64,000 nucleotides of DNA from Streptomyces spinosus (GTDB lineage: Bacteria > Actinomycetota > Actinomycetes > Streptomycetales > Streptomycetaceae), in assembly GCF_020400655.1 (NCBI RefSeq), contig NZ_JAINRC010000015.1, forward strand, positions 186,001-250,000, read 5' to 3'. The translations under genes were made by a program, and so were the position numbers. Under the pieces are notes generated by a model that did no database searches, had not been told where the DNA came from, and saw only the letters and a program-made list of their open reading frames with translations. Positions 52,759 to 61,617 of the stretch are shown here, piece by piece; position 1 is the stretch's first letter; the number at the start of each line of letters is the position of its first letter.

Positions 52759-53556
52759 TCAGGCGGACGCCGTCTCGATCACCCGCGGCCTCAGGTCCGC
52801 GTTCTCCAGGACGTCCCGCAGGTGCTTCTCGACCACCGGCAGGACCTCCTCGACCGTGATGTCCCGGCCCAGCTCGTTCGCCAGCGAGGTGACCCCGGCG
52901 TCCCGGATGCCGCACGGGATGATCCGGTCGAACCAGGCGTTGTCCGGGTTCACGTTGAAGGAGAAGCCGTGCATCGTGACGCCCTTGGCGACCCGGATGC
53001 CGATCGCGGCGATCTTCCGGTCCTCACGGCGCTGGCCCGCGTTGGAGGGGGCGTACTCCGGGCCGTTCAGCCGGGGGTCGAACTCCTCGTCGGTCAGCCG
53101 CGGGTCGAAGTCCAGGGACAGCCCCCCGAGCGCCGGCCGCCGCTCGACCGGGTCGCCGAGGACCCAGACGCCGCTGCGGCCCTCCACCCGGGTGGTCTCC
53201 AGGCCGAACTCGGCGCAGGCGCGGATGATCGCCTCCTCCAGCCGCCGCACGTGCGCGACCACGTCCACCGGGCGGGGCAGCTTCTGGATCGGGTAGCCCA
53301 CCAGCTGGCCCGGACCGTGCCAGGTGATCTTGCCGCCGCGGTCCACGTCGATGACCGGGGTGCCGTCCAGCGGGCGCTCGCTGTCCTCCGTGCGCCGGCC
53401 GGCCGTGTACACCGGGGGGTGCTCCAGGAGCAGCACGGTGTCCGGGACCTCGTCGGCGAACCGGGCCGCGTGCACCCGGCGCTGCTCGTCCCAGGCCTCC
53501 TGGTATTCGACGGCATCCGCACCGAACCCCATGCGGACGAACCGCAACTCACTCAC
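52759..53556 (-). CDS. lipB: Octanoyl transferase LipB
   Basis: Transfers octanoate from acyl carrier protein to lipoyl domains, the step before LipA. It has 265 residues. Motifs: VLLLEHPPVYTAGRRT, RGGKITWHGPGQLVGYPI, then KIAAIGIRVAKGVTMHGFSFNV with the catalytic Lys (about residue 181) and IIPCGI with the catalytic Cys (about residue 215). The GTG at 53556 (SELRFVRMG) has GGGAGG eight bases upstream. lipB and lipA are separated by 115 bases, probably one operon. Confidence 0.97.
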   Translation of the reverse strand: MSELRFVRMGFGADAVEYQEAWDEQRRVHAARFADEVPDTVLLLEHPPVYTAGRRTEDSERPLDGTPVIDVDRGGKITWHGPGQLVGYPIQKLPRPVDVVAHVRRLEEAIIRACAEFGLETTRVEGRSGVWVLGDPVERRPALGGLSLDFDPRLTDEEFDPRLNGPEYAPSNAGQRREDRKIAAIGIRVAKGVTMHGFSFNVNPDNAWFDRIIPCGIRDAGVTSLANELGRDITVEEVLPVVEKHLRDVLENADLRPRVIETASA

Positions 53557-53796
53557 GGCAAGCGCCTCCCTCAGCGACCGGTGTGTCAGGCACGTAACGC
53601 GCCCTCGCCACTGTACGTCCGACCGGAGTACGTCAGCCCTGCGGGCGTTCCTCACACGATCGGATGAATGCATGGCGAAGTGTGCGACCATCTGCTCACT
53701 CTCCGCTACATTCGCGCCGTTCGTGAGGCCATAAGGGCTGCTCAAAGGCAATCCGGGCACATCGACCGGCCCGGAAGGCAGGAGACCGCACCGCAG

Positions 53797-55263
53797 ATGA
53801 CGGACCGACCCGCGCAGCGCACCCCCAACCGCCAGCTCGCCGCGCTCATCGCAGAAGCGGGGTTCTCCAACGCGGGTCTGGCCCGTCGCGTCGACCAGCT
53901 CGGCCTGGAACACGGGCTGGACCTCAGATACGACAAGACCTCGGTCACCCGCTGGCTGCGCGGCCAGCAGCCACGCGGTACGACCCCCGCCCTGATCGCC
54001 GAGGTCTTCACGCGCCGGCTCGGGCGCCGGCTCACCGCCCAGGACCTCGGTCTGGACGCGTGTGCGCCGGTGTACGCCGGGCTGGAGTTCGCGGCCACCC
54101 CCGAGGAGGCCGTCGACATCGTCAGCGGGCTGTGGCGCAAGGACTCCGGCAGCCACGCCGAGCTGCGCAAGATCGCCTTCACCCCGGCCGGGCTCGTGGT
54201 GCCCAGCCGGGACTGGCTGATCGGCAAGGCCGACGACCGGGTGGCCCGCGAGCCGGTGCCCCGGGTGCCGCCGCAGGGCCGGCCCGCCGCGGCCAGGGCG
54301 CCGCGGCCGGCGCCGCTGCTCCCGCCGCGGCTGCGGACGCACGCCGAGCGGGCCCCCGGCCACAGGGTCACCGGCGGTGACATCGCCGCACTGCACTCGG
54401 TGGGCGAGCTGTTCCGCACCCTCGACGACCGGTTCGGCGGCGGCCACGCCCGGCAGGCGCTGGTGCGCTACCTGGAGCACGAGTGCGAGCCGATGCTGCG
54501 CGGCGGCTACGACGAGCAGACCGGCCGCCGGCTGTTCGGCGCCGCCGCCGATCTGACCCGGCTCGCGGGCTGGACCTCGTACGACATCGCCGCGCACGGG
54601 CTTGCCCAGCGGTACTTCGTGCAGGCGCTGCGGCTCGCCCAGGCGGCCGGCGACCGGGCCTACGGCTCCTACGTCCTGGTCACCATGAGCCGGCAGGCCG
54701 TCTACCTCGGCCACGGCAGGGAGGCCGTCCAACTGGCCCGGGTCGCCCAGCAGGGGGTCGGCACGGGCGCCCCGCCGGTCGTCCAGGCGCTGCTGCACGC
54801 CGCAGAGGCGCGGGCGCACGGCGTCCTGGGGGAGGTGCGGGCCTGCACCGCGGCGCTCGTGCGGGCCGAACGCGCGCTCGAGGCGGCCCGGCCCGGGGAC
54901 GACGTGCCGTACTGGGCCGCCTTCTTCGACGAGGCGCAGCTCGCCGACGAGTTCGGCCACTGCCACCGGGATCTCCAGCAGTTCCGGGCCGCCGCGCAGC
55001 ACGCCGAGCGGTCCCTCCAGCTGCGGGCGCCCGCCTATGCCCGCAGCCGCCTGTTCTGCCGGGTCGTCCTCGCCACCGCCCGCCTCGGCCTCGGCGAACT
55101 CGACCAGGCGTGCGCGATCGCCGCGGAGGCGGCGGGTCAGGCCGCGGAGATGCGCAGCGCTCGCGCGGTGGAGTACGTGAAGGAGTTCGAGCGGCGGCTC
55201 GAGCCCTATCGGGACGCGCCGCCGGTGCGGGTGTACCGGGAGAAGGTCGCTGCGCTGGGATAG
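53797..55263 (+). CDS. NsdA-like tetratricopeptide regulator
   Basis: Cytoplasmic protein of 488 residues. The N-terminal 70 residues form an HTH-like region (RQLAALIAEAGFSNAGLARRVDQLG, KTSVTRWLRGQQPRGTTP). A Pro/Arg/Ala-rich linker follows, then TPR-like helices to the end (RYFVQALRLAQAAGDRAYGSYVLVTMSRQA, VVQALLHAAEARAHGVLGEV, YWAAFFDEAQLADEFGHCHRD). The layout matches NsdA/NsdB-type proteins, regulators that affect sporulation and antibiotic production in S. coelicolor. An AGGAG lies about 12 bases before the ATG. It is divergent from lipB. Role inferred only from architecture. Confidence 0.82.
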   Translation: MTDRPAQRTPNRQLAALIAEAGFSNAGLARRVDQLGLEHGLDLRYDKTSVTRWLRGQQPRGTTPALIAEVFTRRLGRRLTAQDLGLDACAPVYAGLEFAATPEEAVDIVSGLWRKDSGSHAELRKIAFTPAGLVVPSRDWLIGKADDRVAREPVPRVPPQGRPAAARAPRPAPLLPPRLRTHAERAPGHRVTGGDIAALHSVGELFRTLDDRFGGGHARQALVRYLEHECEPMLRGGYDEQTGRRLFGAAADLTRLAGWTSYDIAAHGLAQRYFVQALRLAQAAGDRAYGSYVLVTMSRQAVYLGHGREAVQLARVAQQGVGTGAPPVVQALLHAAEARAHGVLGEVRACTAALVRAERALEAARPGDDVPYWAAFFDEAQLADEFGHCHRDLQQFRAAAQHAERSLQLRAPAYARSRLFCRVVLATARLGLGELDQACAIAAEAAGQAAEMRSARAVEYVKEFERRLEPYRDAPPVRVYREKVAALG

Positions 55264-55327
55264 CGCCGTCGCGGGTGGCGGCCGGCCGCCGGGGTCCGCG
55301 CCGCCGTGGTCGTCCGCGCGGTTCCCC

Positions 55328-55345
55328 GCGCCCCTCGCGGGGCGC
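55328..55345. terminator. Hairpin between convergent NsdA-like and amine-oxidase genes
   Basis: Seven-bp stem GCGCCCC/GGGGCGC with a TCGC loop, placed in the 82-base gap and touching the stop of the minus-strand gene. It likely serves both genes. Confidence 0.5.
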
Positions 55346-56710
55346 CTACGCCGCCCTCGGCATCGTCGGGACCGGGTCCGCGCCGTGCATCGAGCCCGCC
55401 GCGCCCAGGTCCGCCAGGATGGCCGACGCGGCGCGGTGGGCCGAGTGCAGGGCGCCCTGGACCGTGCTGGTGTCCCGGTGGTCGCCGCAGACGTAGAGGC
55501 CGGCCAGGAGGCGTACCGGGCGGCGCAGGTCGTGGGGCGGACGCATCGACGGGACCGCATCCGGGGTGTGGTGCACGGCCAGCGTCTCCCAGCGGCGCGT
55601 GGAGGTGCCGTAGAGGCGGGAGAGGTGGATGCGGACGGCGGTGTCCACCCCTTCCGGGGGCGTGCCCAGCACGGTCGAGGAGATCAGGACGCGGCCGGCC
55701 GGTGCCCGGCTCGGGTCCACGTTGCTGAGGACAGCCGTGTGCGCCACCGGGCCGCCCCGGTCGGCGTCCAGCAGCAGCGAGCGGCCCGTCGGAAAGGCCG
55801 CCGCCGGCTCGTCCGTGGTGTGGTGGACCACCGTCACCGGGTGGAAGTCCGGCACCCTGAGTCCCGGCAGCAGTCCGGCCGCGGCGCGCGCGTCCGTCGC
55901 CAGCAGCACCGCACGGCAGCGGATCTCCCCGTGCTCGGCGGTCGCCACCGAGGTCGTGGACACCGAGGTGACCCGCACCCCGGTGTGCACCGTGCCCGGC
56001 GGCAGCCCCCCGGCCAGCAGTTCCGGCAGCACCTCGGCGCCGCCCTCCGGCACGCACAGCCGCCCGCTCGCGAAGGCGCGCAGCGCCAGGTCGGCGCACC
56101 TGCTGGAGGTGGTCAGCTCCGGGTCGCACAGCAGCGCGGCGAGCAGCGGGCGCAGGAAGCCGTCGATGGTGCGCGCCGGGATTCCGCGCTGGGCGAGGGC
56201 GAGGGCGGCCGGCATCTCGGGGCGGCCCAGGAGGCGTTCGACGGGGGTCGCGGCGATCCGGCCGAGCGCCGCGCCCAGCCGGGCCTGGTCGACCGCGCCG
56301 CCCACCGGTGCGCCGGGCGTGACCGCCGTACCCCGGGGCGCGTTCGCGAGGGCGCGCACCACATGGAGTGCGCCCCGTGCGCCCCGCGCGCTCCCGCCGC
56401 CCGCCGGCGCGCCCGCGCGATGGGTGCGGCCGTCGCGGTGCAGGAGCACGCCCGGTGCGAAACGGCGCACGGTCAGGGCGTCCAGGCCCGGACTCAGGCG
56501 GAGTTCGGGGTAGGACGTGGACAGCAGCTGTCCGATGCGGTCGAGGCGGAAGCCGTCGATCTTCTCGGTCGACATACGGCCGCCGACGTACGGGGCGGCC
56601 TCCAGGACCGCGGTGGTGACTCCTGCGCTGGTCAGCCGATGAGCCGCCGAGAGACCGGCGATCCCGGCTCCCACGATGACGACGTCCACCTGGTACGCGG
56701 GCTCAAGCAC
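55346..56710 (-). CDS. FAD-dependent amine-oxidase-family oxidoreductase
   Basis: Flavoprotein of 454 residues. The dinucleotide fold is VDVVIVGAGIAGLSAAHRL with AVLEAAPYVGGRM next, and the C-terminal FAD motif is GLYVCGDHRDTSTVQGALHSAHRAASAI. A central MAO-like substrate domain lies between. This matches the phytoene-desaturase/amine-oxidase group but no carotenoid genes are adjacent, so the substrate is unknown. The start is GTG with AGGAGG upstream. A pair of 9-bp direct repeats lies about 130 bases before the start. Confidence 0.87.
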   Translation of the reverse strand: MLEPAYQVDVVIVGAGIAGLSAAHRLTSAGVTTAVLEAAPYVGGRMSTEKIDGFRLDRIGQLLSTSYPELRLSPGLDALTVRRFAPGVLLHRDGRTHRAGAPAGGGSARGARGALHVVRALANAPRGTAVTPGAPVGGAVDQARLGAALGRIAATPVERLLGRPEMPAALALAQRGIPARTIDGFLRPLLAALLCDPELTTSSRCADLALRAFASGRLCVPEGGAEVLPELLAGGLPPGTVHTGVRVTSVSTTSVATAEHGEIRCRAVLLATDARAAAGLLPGLRVPDFHPVTVVHHTTDEPAAAFPTGRSLLLDADRGGPVAHTAVLSNVDPSRAPAGRVLISSTVLGTPPEGVDTAVRIHLSRLYGTSTRRWETLAVHHTPDAVPSMRPPHDLRRPVRLLAGLYVCGDHRDTSTVQGALHSAHRAASAILADLGAAGSMHGADPVPTMPRAA

Positions 56711-56836
56711 GAGGCCCTCCTGTGGGTTGCGCGGCCGCTGGAGACGTCATGCCCCCAACGGGCCCGAGGGATACCCGAGTTCGGGTCGAGGGTAGGGGCG
56801 TGATCGGTCAGAGGCAGTCGCGCATCAACAGGGCAC

Positions 56837-56856
56837 GGTCGCATAGAGGTCGCATA
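56837..56856. promoter_or_regulatory. Direct repeat GGTCGCATA x2 upstream of the amine-oxidase gene
   Basis: Two identical 9-bp copies at 56837-56845 and 56848-56856, an exact 11-bp (one helical turn) period, in the 233-base gap between two minus-strand genes. It is a candidate binding site for a regulator that binds direct repeats; no protein can be named. Confidence 0.35.
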
Positions 56857-56943
56857 CGGTCACTTTCGTTCGCCGGTGTTGTCAGCCGGCTCATCCCGCC
56901 GCGACCGCCCCACCCGCACACGCCACCCGCTCACGCCCTCCGC

Positions 56944-57840
56944 TCATCCCGCCGCGCGGATCGCCTCGTCGATGCCCGGGAACGCGAACCGGAACCCCGA
57001 CTCCAGCAACCGCCTGGGCACCACCCGCTGACTGCCCAGCACATCCCCGGCCATCTCCCCGAGCGCCGCCCGCAGCACCGGGGCGGGCACCGCGAACACC
57101 GCCGGCCGGCGCAGCACCCGCGCCATCGCCTCCGTGATCTCGGCGTTCGTCAGCGGCTGCGGCGCCGTCAGGTTGAACGGCCCGGACAGGCCGTCACCGT
57201 CGACGAGATGCCGGATCGCGGCGACCTCGTCGTGCAGCGCGATGTACGACCAGTACTGCCGCCCGTCCCCCAGCCGCCCCCCGAGCCCCGCCCGGAACAG
57301 CGGGAACAGCCGCCCCCACGCACCGCCGCCCCGGGCCACCACCAGACCCGTGCGCAGGAACACCGTCCGCACCCCGGCCTCCGCCACGGGCGCTGCCGCC
57401 TCCTCCCACTCCACGCACAGCGCGGACAGGAAACCGTCGCCCGGCGGCGCGTCCTCGTCCACCACCCGGTCGCCGGTGTCGCCGTAGAAGCCGATCGCGC
57501 TGCCGTTGACGAACACCCGCGGCGGCCGTGGCAGCGAGGCCGCCGCCTCCGCCAGGGCGGCCGTGCCCAGCACCCTGCTGTCCCGCAGCAGCCGCTTGTA
57601 CTCCGGCGTCCAGCGCCGGTCGCCCACCCCGGCCCCCGCCAGGTTGACCACCACGTCACACCCGGTCAGCCCGGCCGCGTCGACGTGACCGCGCTCCGGG
57701 TCCCAGCGCACCTCGTCGGCGCCCCGGGGCTCCCGGCGCACCAGCCTGACCACCTCGTGCCCGTCCGCGGTCAGGGACCGCACCAGAGCGCTGCCGATGA
57801 GACCGGACGCGCCGGCCACCGCGATACGTGAACGTTCCAT
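56944..57840 (-). CDS. TIGR01777-family epimerase (SDR39U1-type)
   Basis: NAD(P)-binding protein of 298 residues. The Rossmann motif is IAVAGASGLIGSALVRSLTADGHEVVRLVRR. Family marks are VVNLAGAGVGDRRWTPEYKRLLRDSRVLGT, FVNGSAIGFYGDTGD, VFLRTGLVVARGGGAWGRLFPLFRAGLGGRLGDGRQYWSYIALHDEV and FNLTAPQPLTNAEI. A short C-terminal DUF1731-like tail (SQRVVPRRLLESGFRF) is present. The reaction is unknown for the family. Confidence 0.93.
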   Translation of the reverse strand: MERSRIAVAGASGLIGSALVRSLTADGHEVVRLVRREPRGADEVRWDPERGHVDAAGLTGCDVVVNLAGAGVGDRRWTPEYKRLLRDSRVLGTAALAEAAASLPRPPRVFVNGSAIGFYGDTGDRVVDEDAPPGDGFLSALCVEWEEAAAPVAEAGVRTVFLRTGLVVARGGGAWGRLFPLFRAGLGGRLGDGRQYWSYIALHDEVAAIRHLVDGDGLSGPFNLTAPQPLTNAEITEAMARVLRRPAVFAVPAPVLRAALGEMAGDVLGSQRVVPRRLLESGFRFAFPGIDEAIRAAG

Positions 57841-57914
57841 GACCCCAGCATGACCGCACCAGCGGGCGGAAACCCGTTGGGGCCGCCTGGACCGCCCGCC
57901 GTATGGTGATCACC

Positions 57915-58403
57915 ATGCCGGAGCCGTACATACGCAACGCCCATGCCGCCGACGAGGAGCCGCTGGCCGTCCTCGACCGGGCCACCTGGTCCCCCCTGCA
58001 CGCGGTGATGCCCCCGCCGCAGCCGCCGTACCAGCCCTTCTTCGACGAGCGGCACCCGCCGCAGGAGTACCTCGTCGCCGAGGCCGACGGGCGCGTCCTG
58101 GGCTACATCCGGCTCACCCACCCGACCACGCTCGCCTCCAACGCGCACGTCCTGGCGATCCAGGGCTTCGCCGTCGCCGAGGAGGCGCGCGGGCGGGGCG
58201 TCGGACGCGCGCTGGTCCGGGCCGCCGTCGAGGAGGCACGGCGGCGCGGCGCACGCCGCCTCACCCTGCGCGTGCTCGGGCACAACACCCCGGCCCGGGC
58301 GCTGTACGAGTCCGAGGGCTTCGCCGTCGAGGGCGTGCTGCCCGGGGAGTTCCTCGTCGACGGCGCGTACGTCGACGACGTCTGCATGGGCCGAGCCCTG
58401 TGA
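57915..58403 (+). CDS. GNAT-family N-acetyltransferase
   Basis: Acetyltransferase of 162 residues. The acetyl-CoA site is IQGFAVAEEARGRGVGRALVRAAVEEARRRG (Q/RxxGxG/A form), with a following RLTLRVLGHNTPARALYESEGF. The substrate is not predictable. The ATG at 57915 (MPEPYIRNAH) is chosen because TATGGT lies seven bases upstream like a -10 element, which would make a leaderless message; an ATG at 57903 is also in frame. It is divergent from the epimerase gene and convergent with the protease gene. Confidence 0.88.
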   Translation: MPEPYIRNAHAADEEPLAVLDRATWSPLHAVMPPPQPPYQPFFDERHPPQEYLVAEADGRVLGYIRLTHPTTLASNAHVLAIQGFAVAEEARGRGVGRALVRAAVEEARRRGARRLTLRVLGHNTPARALYESEGFAVEGVLPGEFLVDGAYVDDVCMGRAL

Positions 58404-58415
58404 GCCCCGCCGCGC

Positions 58416-59600
58416 CTACGAACTGACCAGCTCGCCCGTGTCCACCGGCACCGTCGCCGTGGCCGCGCGCCGGGCGTCGTCCGCCACCTCGGCCGCCGTC
58501 AGCACGTACCCCGTCTCGGCGTCCGAGGTGGAGCGGGCGAAGACCACCCCGAACACCCGGCCGTCCGTGGTCAGCAGCGGGCCGCCGGAGTTGCCCGGCC
58601 GGACCGTGGAGCGGATCGCGTAGATCTCGCGGGTGACCGTGCCGTCGTTGTAGATGTTCTGGCCGGTCGCCCGCACCCGGTTCCCGACCGTCGCCGCCTG
58701 GAGGTTCAGGCTCCCGTCCTGCGGGTAGCCCGCCACCACCGCCGAGTCCCCGCGCACCGCACCGCCGTCGAACCGCAGCACCGGGGCACTGAGATCCGGC
58801 ACGTACAGCACCGCCACGTCCCGGTCCGGGTCGAACAGCACCACCCGGGCCGCGTACGACGGCCCGACCCCGCCGACCCGCACGCTCGGCCGGTCGATGC
58901 CGGCCACCACGTGCGCGTTGGTCATCACCCGCCGGGGCGCGTACACGAACCCGCTGCCCTCGCGGCCCTCCGTGCCCACGGCGCCCTCGATCTTCACCGT
59001 GCTCAGCCGGGCGGCGTTCGTCGCGGCAGGCGTGACGCTGTCGCCGGTCGGCCGGGCCACCCGGGCCGTCGACTCGTTCTCGAACGGGTTGAACACCTGC
59101 GGGAAGCCCGCCTCGGTCAGCGCGGACGTGGCCCGCGAGAACCACGCCGGCGTGGTCCGCGGCATCGCCTCCTGCACCGCGCCCAGCACCGTCGAGTTCC
59201 GTATCGCCGTCGCCAGGGTCTGCGACGGCGCCGCGCTCAGCACGCTCGCCGCCACCCAGGCCACGATCAGCACCGCGACCGAGTTCGCCGCCGCGCCCCC
59301 CATCCCGTCCGCCACCCGCAGCGGACCCCGGTCCAGCTCCCCGCGCAGCCGCAGTGCCAGCCGGCCCGCCAGTTCGTGCCCCACCACCGCCGGCACCAGC
59401 ACCGTCAGCACCGCGAGCACCGTCGCCGTCGCCGTGCCCCGCTCCACCTGGCCCGTCACCCACGGCAGCACCCACACGCCGACGGCCGCGCCGCCCACGA
59501 ACCCGGCCAGCGAGACACATCCGGCCACCAGTCCACGGCGATAACCGGACACCGCGTAGACGACGATCACCAATACGAGCACCAGGTCGAGCAGGTCCAC
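58416..59600 (-). CDS. MarP-family membrane serine protease
   Basis: Membrane protease of 394 residues. The N-terminal CvpA-like part has four hydrophobic helices (LVLVLVIVVYAVSGYRRG, AGFVGGAAVGVWVLP, TATVLAVLTVLVPAVVG, SVAVLIVAWVAASVL). The extracytoplasmic trypsin-like domain has the triad His in TNAHVVAG (about residue 227), Asp in DPDRDVAVLYV and Ser in VRPGNSGGPLL (about 337). In mycobacteria MarP supports acid resistance; the role here is inferred from family. The start is GTG with AGAGAGG upstream. Twelve bases separate its stop from the GNAT stop. Confidence 0.93.
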   Translation of the reverse strand: MDLLDLVLVLVIVVYAVSGYRRGLVAGCVSLAGFVGGAAVGVWVLPWVTGQVERGTATATVLAVLTVLVPAVVGHELAGRLALRLRGELDRGPLRVADGMGGAAANSVAVLIVAWVAASVLSAAPSQTLATAIRNSTVLGAVQEAMPRTTPAWFSRATSALTEAGFPQVFNPFENESTARVARPTGDSVTPAATNAARLSTVKIEGAVGTEGREGSGFVYAPRRVMTNAHVVAGIDRPSVRVGGVGPSYAARVVLFDPDRDVAVLYVPDLSAPVLRFDGGAVRGDSAVVAGYPQDGSLNLQAATVGNRVRATGQNIYNDGTVTREIYAIRSTVRPGNSGGPLLTTDGRVFGVVFARSTSDAETGYVLTAAEVADDARRAATATVPVDTGELVSS

Positions 59601-59951
59601 CGAGCCGCCTCTCTCTCAACCTCTCCTACGGACGGGACCGGTCCGCTGATCAGCCACACGCGCGCGAGGCCGCCTCCGGGGCAGCGGAACCGGCCACGCG
59701 GGTCTGTACCCGCAGAAACGACCCGGACCCGGACGATGGTTCCACCAGGTGGCACAGCGCACATCGCGGGCACGCGCAGGGGCCCGGGAGCGCGGTCGCG
59801 CCGGGGCACCGGGAGGCCGCGCCGGAGCACAGCGGGGCCACCGGCGGCACGCGGCCCGCACCGGGCCGCCCGCTGCGCCCCCGACCAGGCCGACGCGGCC
59901 CCGGGGCCCGCCGGACGGACGGGCAGGTGACGACGGAGCCCGGCACCGCCC
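59601..59951. other. 351-base gap upstream of the protease gene
   Basis: No protein-like reading frame with a ribosome site, no clear hairpin and no repeat was found. Frames that stay open here have the Arg/Pro/Ala composition of GC-rich non-coding DNA. It presumably holds the protease promoter. Confidence 0.5.
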
Positions 59952-60470
59952 TCACCCCCGGAACCGCTGCCACAGCCGGGGATAGCGCTGCGCGAGCACC
60001 CGGTCGTCCTCCAGGTCCAGGGGCGTGCCCTCCGGCTCGGCCGGCGCCGGGGCGATGCCCAGGTCCGGCGCGACGGTGCCGGTCAGCTGCTCGTACGCCT
60101 CGTCCGCCGCGTACCCCAGCTCCTCGCCGTCGCCGTCGACCTCCTCGTCGAAGTCGTCCAGCAGCCCGGCCAGCGCGTCCGGCTCGTGCACCGCGCCCTC
60201 GAAGACCTCCCGGCCCTGGCCGATCAGCCAGCACCGGAAGAAGTCGAACGCGTCGTCGCTGCACCCGTCCAGCAGCAGCCAGGCGGCACCCCACAGGTCC
60301 CAGCGGTAGGCGCGGTTGTAGCGGGCCTCGAAGTGACGGGCGAAGTCCAGGACGAGATCGGGCTCCAGCTGGAGCAGCCGCTCCACCAGCGCGTCGGCCT
60401 GCTCCTCGGGGTCGCCCCCGGCGGCCTCGCGGGTGGCGTCGATCAGCTCCCAGAACTCCGTCTCGTCCAT
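59952..60470 (-). CDS. DUF4240-domain protein
   Basis: Acidic cytoplasmic protein of 172 residues. It begins MDETEFWELIDATREAAGGDPEEQADAL and continues LLQLEPDLVLDFARHFEARYNRAYRWDLWGAAWLLLDGCSDDAFDFFRCWLIGQGREVFE in family fashion (Trp-rich DUF4240 core), then an acidic tail. The ATG at 60470 marks the onset of conserved-looking sequence; the ribosome site is weak. Function unknown. Confidence 0.88.
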   Translation of the reverse strand: MDETEFWELIDATREAAGGDPEEQADALVERLLQLEPDLVLDFARHFEARYNRAYRWDLWGAAWLLLDGCSDDAFDFFRCWLIGQGREVFEGAVHEPDALAGLLDDFDEEVDGDGEELGYAADEAYEQLTGTVAPDLGIAPAPAEPEGTPLDLEDDRVLAQRYPRLWQRFRG

Positions 60471-60572
60471 CACGCCACCAGCATCGGGCCTCGGCCGATG
60501 CGCCGCACGCGGAACACGGGCGCGCCGCCGCCGGCCCACCCGACGGCACGGCACGGCGCGCCACTCGCGTCG

Positions 60573-61556
60573 TCAGGTGTCCGATCGGCGGTACAGCGCG
60601 GCCAGCCGGGCCGCGTCGGCCGCGCAGCGTTCGCGCAGGCTCGCCGGTGCCAGTACCTCCGCCTCCGGTCCCAGCGCGGTCAGCTGGCCGTGGGCGACCT
60701 CCTCCGACTCCACCGGCAGCGTCACGGTCACCCAGCCCTCGGCATCGGGGGCGCCCGCGTCCGCCAGCGCCTCCCGCGCGCCGAGCGGATCGACGGTGTG
60801 CGGCAGCCGGCGCACGCCCTCGGGGGACAGCCGTACGACCACCTCCGCGCGCAGCAGCGACCGGGCGAACCGCTCGGCCTGCTCCGCCCAGAAGCCGGGC
60901 AGGTCGAACCCCGCATCGCGGTCGAACCGCTCGTCCAGCCCGGCCACCGAGGTGAACCGGTCGATCCGGTACGTCCGGAAGGCGCCGGCCCCGGCGACCC
61001 GCGCGCACAGGTACCAGACACCCGCCTTCAGCACGAGCCCGTACGGCTCGAGCCGCCGCCGGACCGTCCCGTCCCCGCGCCGGTAGCCGGCGTCGACCCG
61101 CCGGTCGTCCCAGACCGCTTCGGCGATCACGGGGAGCCACGCGGGCGTGCCGGGCTCGCGGAACCAGGCCGGGGCGTCCAGGTGGAAGCGCTGCGCGGCG
61201 CTGTCCGGCGCGTCCCGCAGCGAGGGGAGCAGCGCCGCCGACACCTTCAGCCGGGCCGCCGAGGCCGCGTCCTGCAGCCCCATCTCGCGCAGTGCCCCCG
61301 GCACCCCGCTCAGGAACAGCGCCTCCGCCTCGCTGCGGGCCAGCCCGGTCAGCCGCGTCCGGTACCCGCCGACCAGCCGGTACCCGCCGGCCCGGCCCCG
61401 GTCGGCGTACACCGGCACCCCCGCCTCCGACAGCGCCTGCGCGTCCCGTGTCACGGTCCGCTCCGACACCTCCAGCTCACGCGCGAGCTCGGCGGCGGTC
61501 ATGGCGGGACGGGACTGCAGGAGCAGGACCATCTTGATCAGACGTGCGGCGCGCAT
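60573..61556 (-). CDS. HTH/WYL-domain transcriptional regulator (YafY type)
   Basis: Regulator of 327 residues. The N-terminal HTH is RAARLIKMVLLLQSRPAMTAAELARELEVSERTVTRDAQAL, with a wing GRAGGYRLVGGY. The WYL domain follows, with RRRLEPYGLVLKAGVWYLCARV and FRTYRIDRFTSV, then a WCX-like C-terminus. WYL domains sense nucleic acids or nucleotide ligands. Start choice is uncertain: ATG 61556 (MRAARL) is preferred, with GTG 61562 and ATG 61571 in frame. The aceE terminator ends within 16 bases, so the message may be leaderless or nearly so. Confidence 0.88.
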   Translation of the reverse strand: MRAARLIKMVLLLQSRPAMTAAELARELEVSERTVTRDAQALSEAGVPVYADRGRAGGYRLVGGYRTRLTGLARSEAEALFLSGVPGALREMGLQDAASAARLKVSAALLPSLRDAPDSAAQRFHLDAPAWFREPGTPAWLPVIAEAVWDDRRVDAGYRRGDGTVRRRLEPYGLVLKAGVWYLCARVAGAGAFRTYRIDRFTSVAGLDERFDRDAGFDLPGFWAEQAERFARSLLRAEVVVRLSPEGVRRLPHTVDPLGAREALADAGAPDAEGWVTVTLPVESEEVAHGQLTALGPEAEVLAPASLRERCAADAARLAALYRRSDT

Positions 61557-61571
61557 GCGCACATCATGCAA

Positions 61572-61597
61572 GAGGCCCCCGCCGAAGCGGGGGCCTC
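61572..61597 (-). terminator. aceE terminator with UUCG loop
   Basis: Eleven-bp stem GAGGCCCCCGC/GCGGGGGCCTC with the extra-stable TTCG tetraloop on the minus strand, followed by TT. It begins 20 bases past the aceE stop and ends just before the WYL regulator start. Confidence 0.8.
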
Positions 61598-61617
61598 CTC
61601 ACAGGATGCGCGGTGCC

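Noticed and set aside
53668..53796. N-terminal extension of the NsdA-like gene
   Set aside because: Residues before the ATG at 53797 lack protein-like character and run through the divergent promoter gap with lipB.
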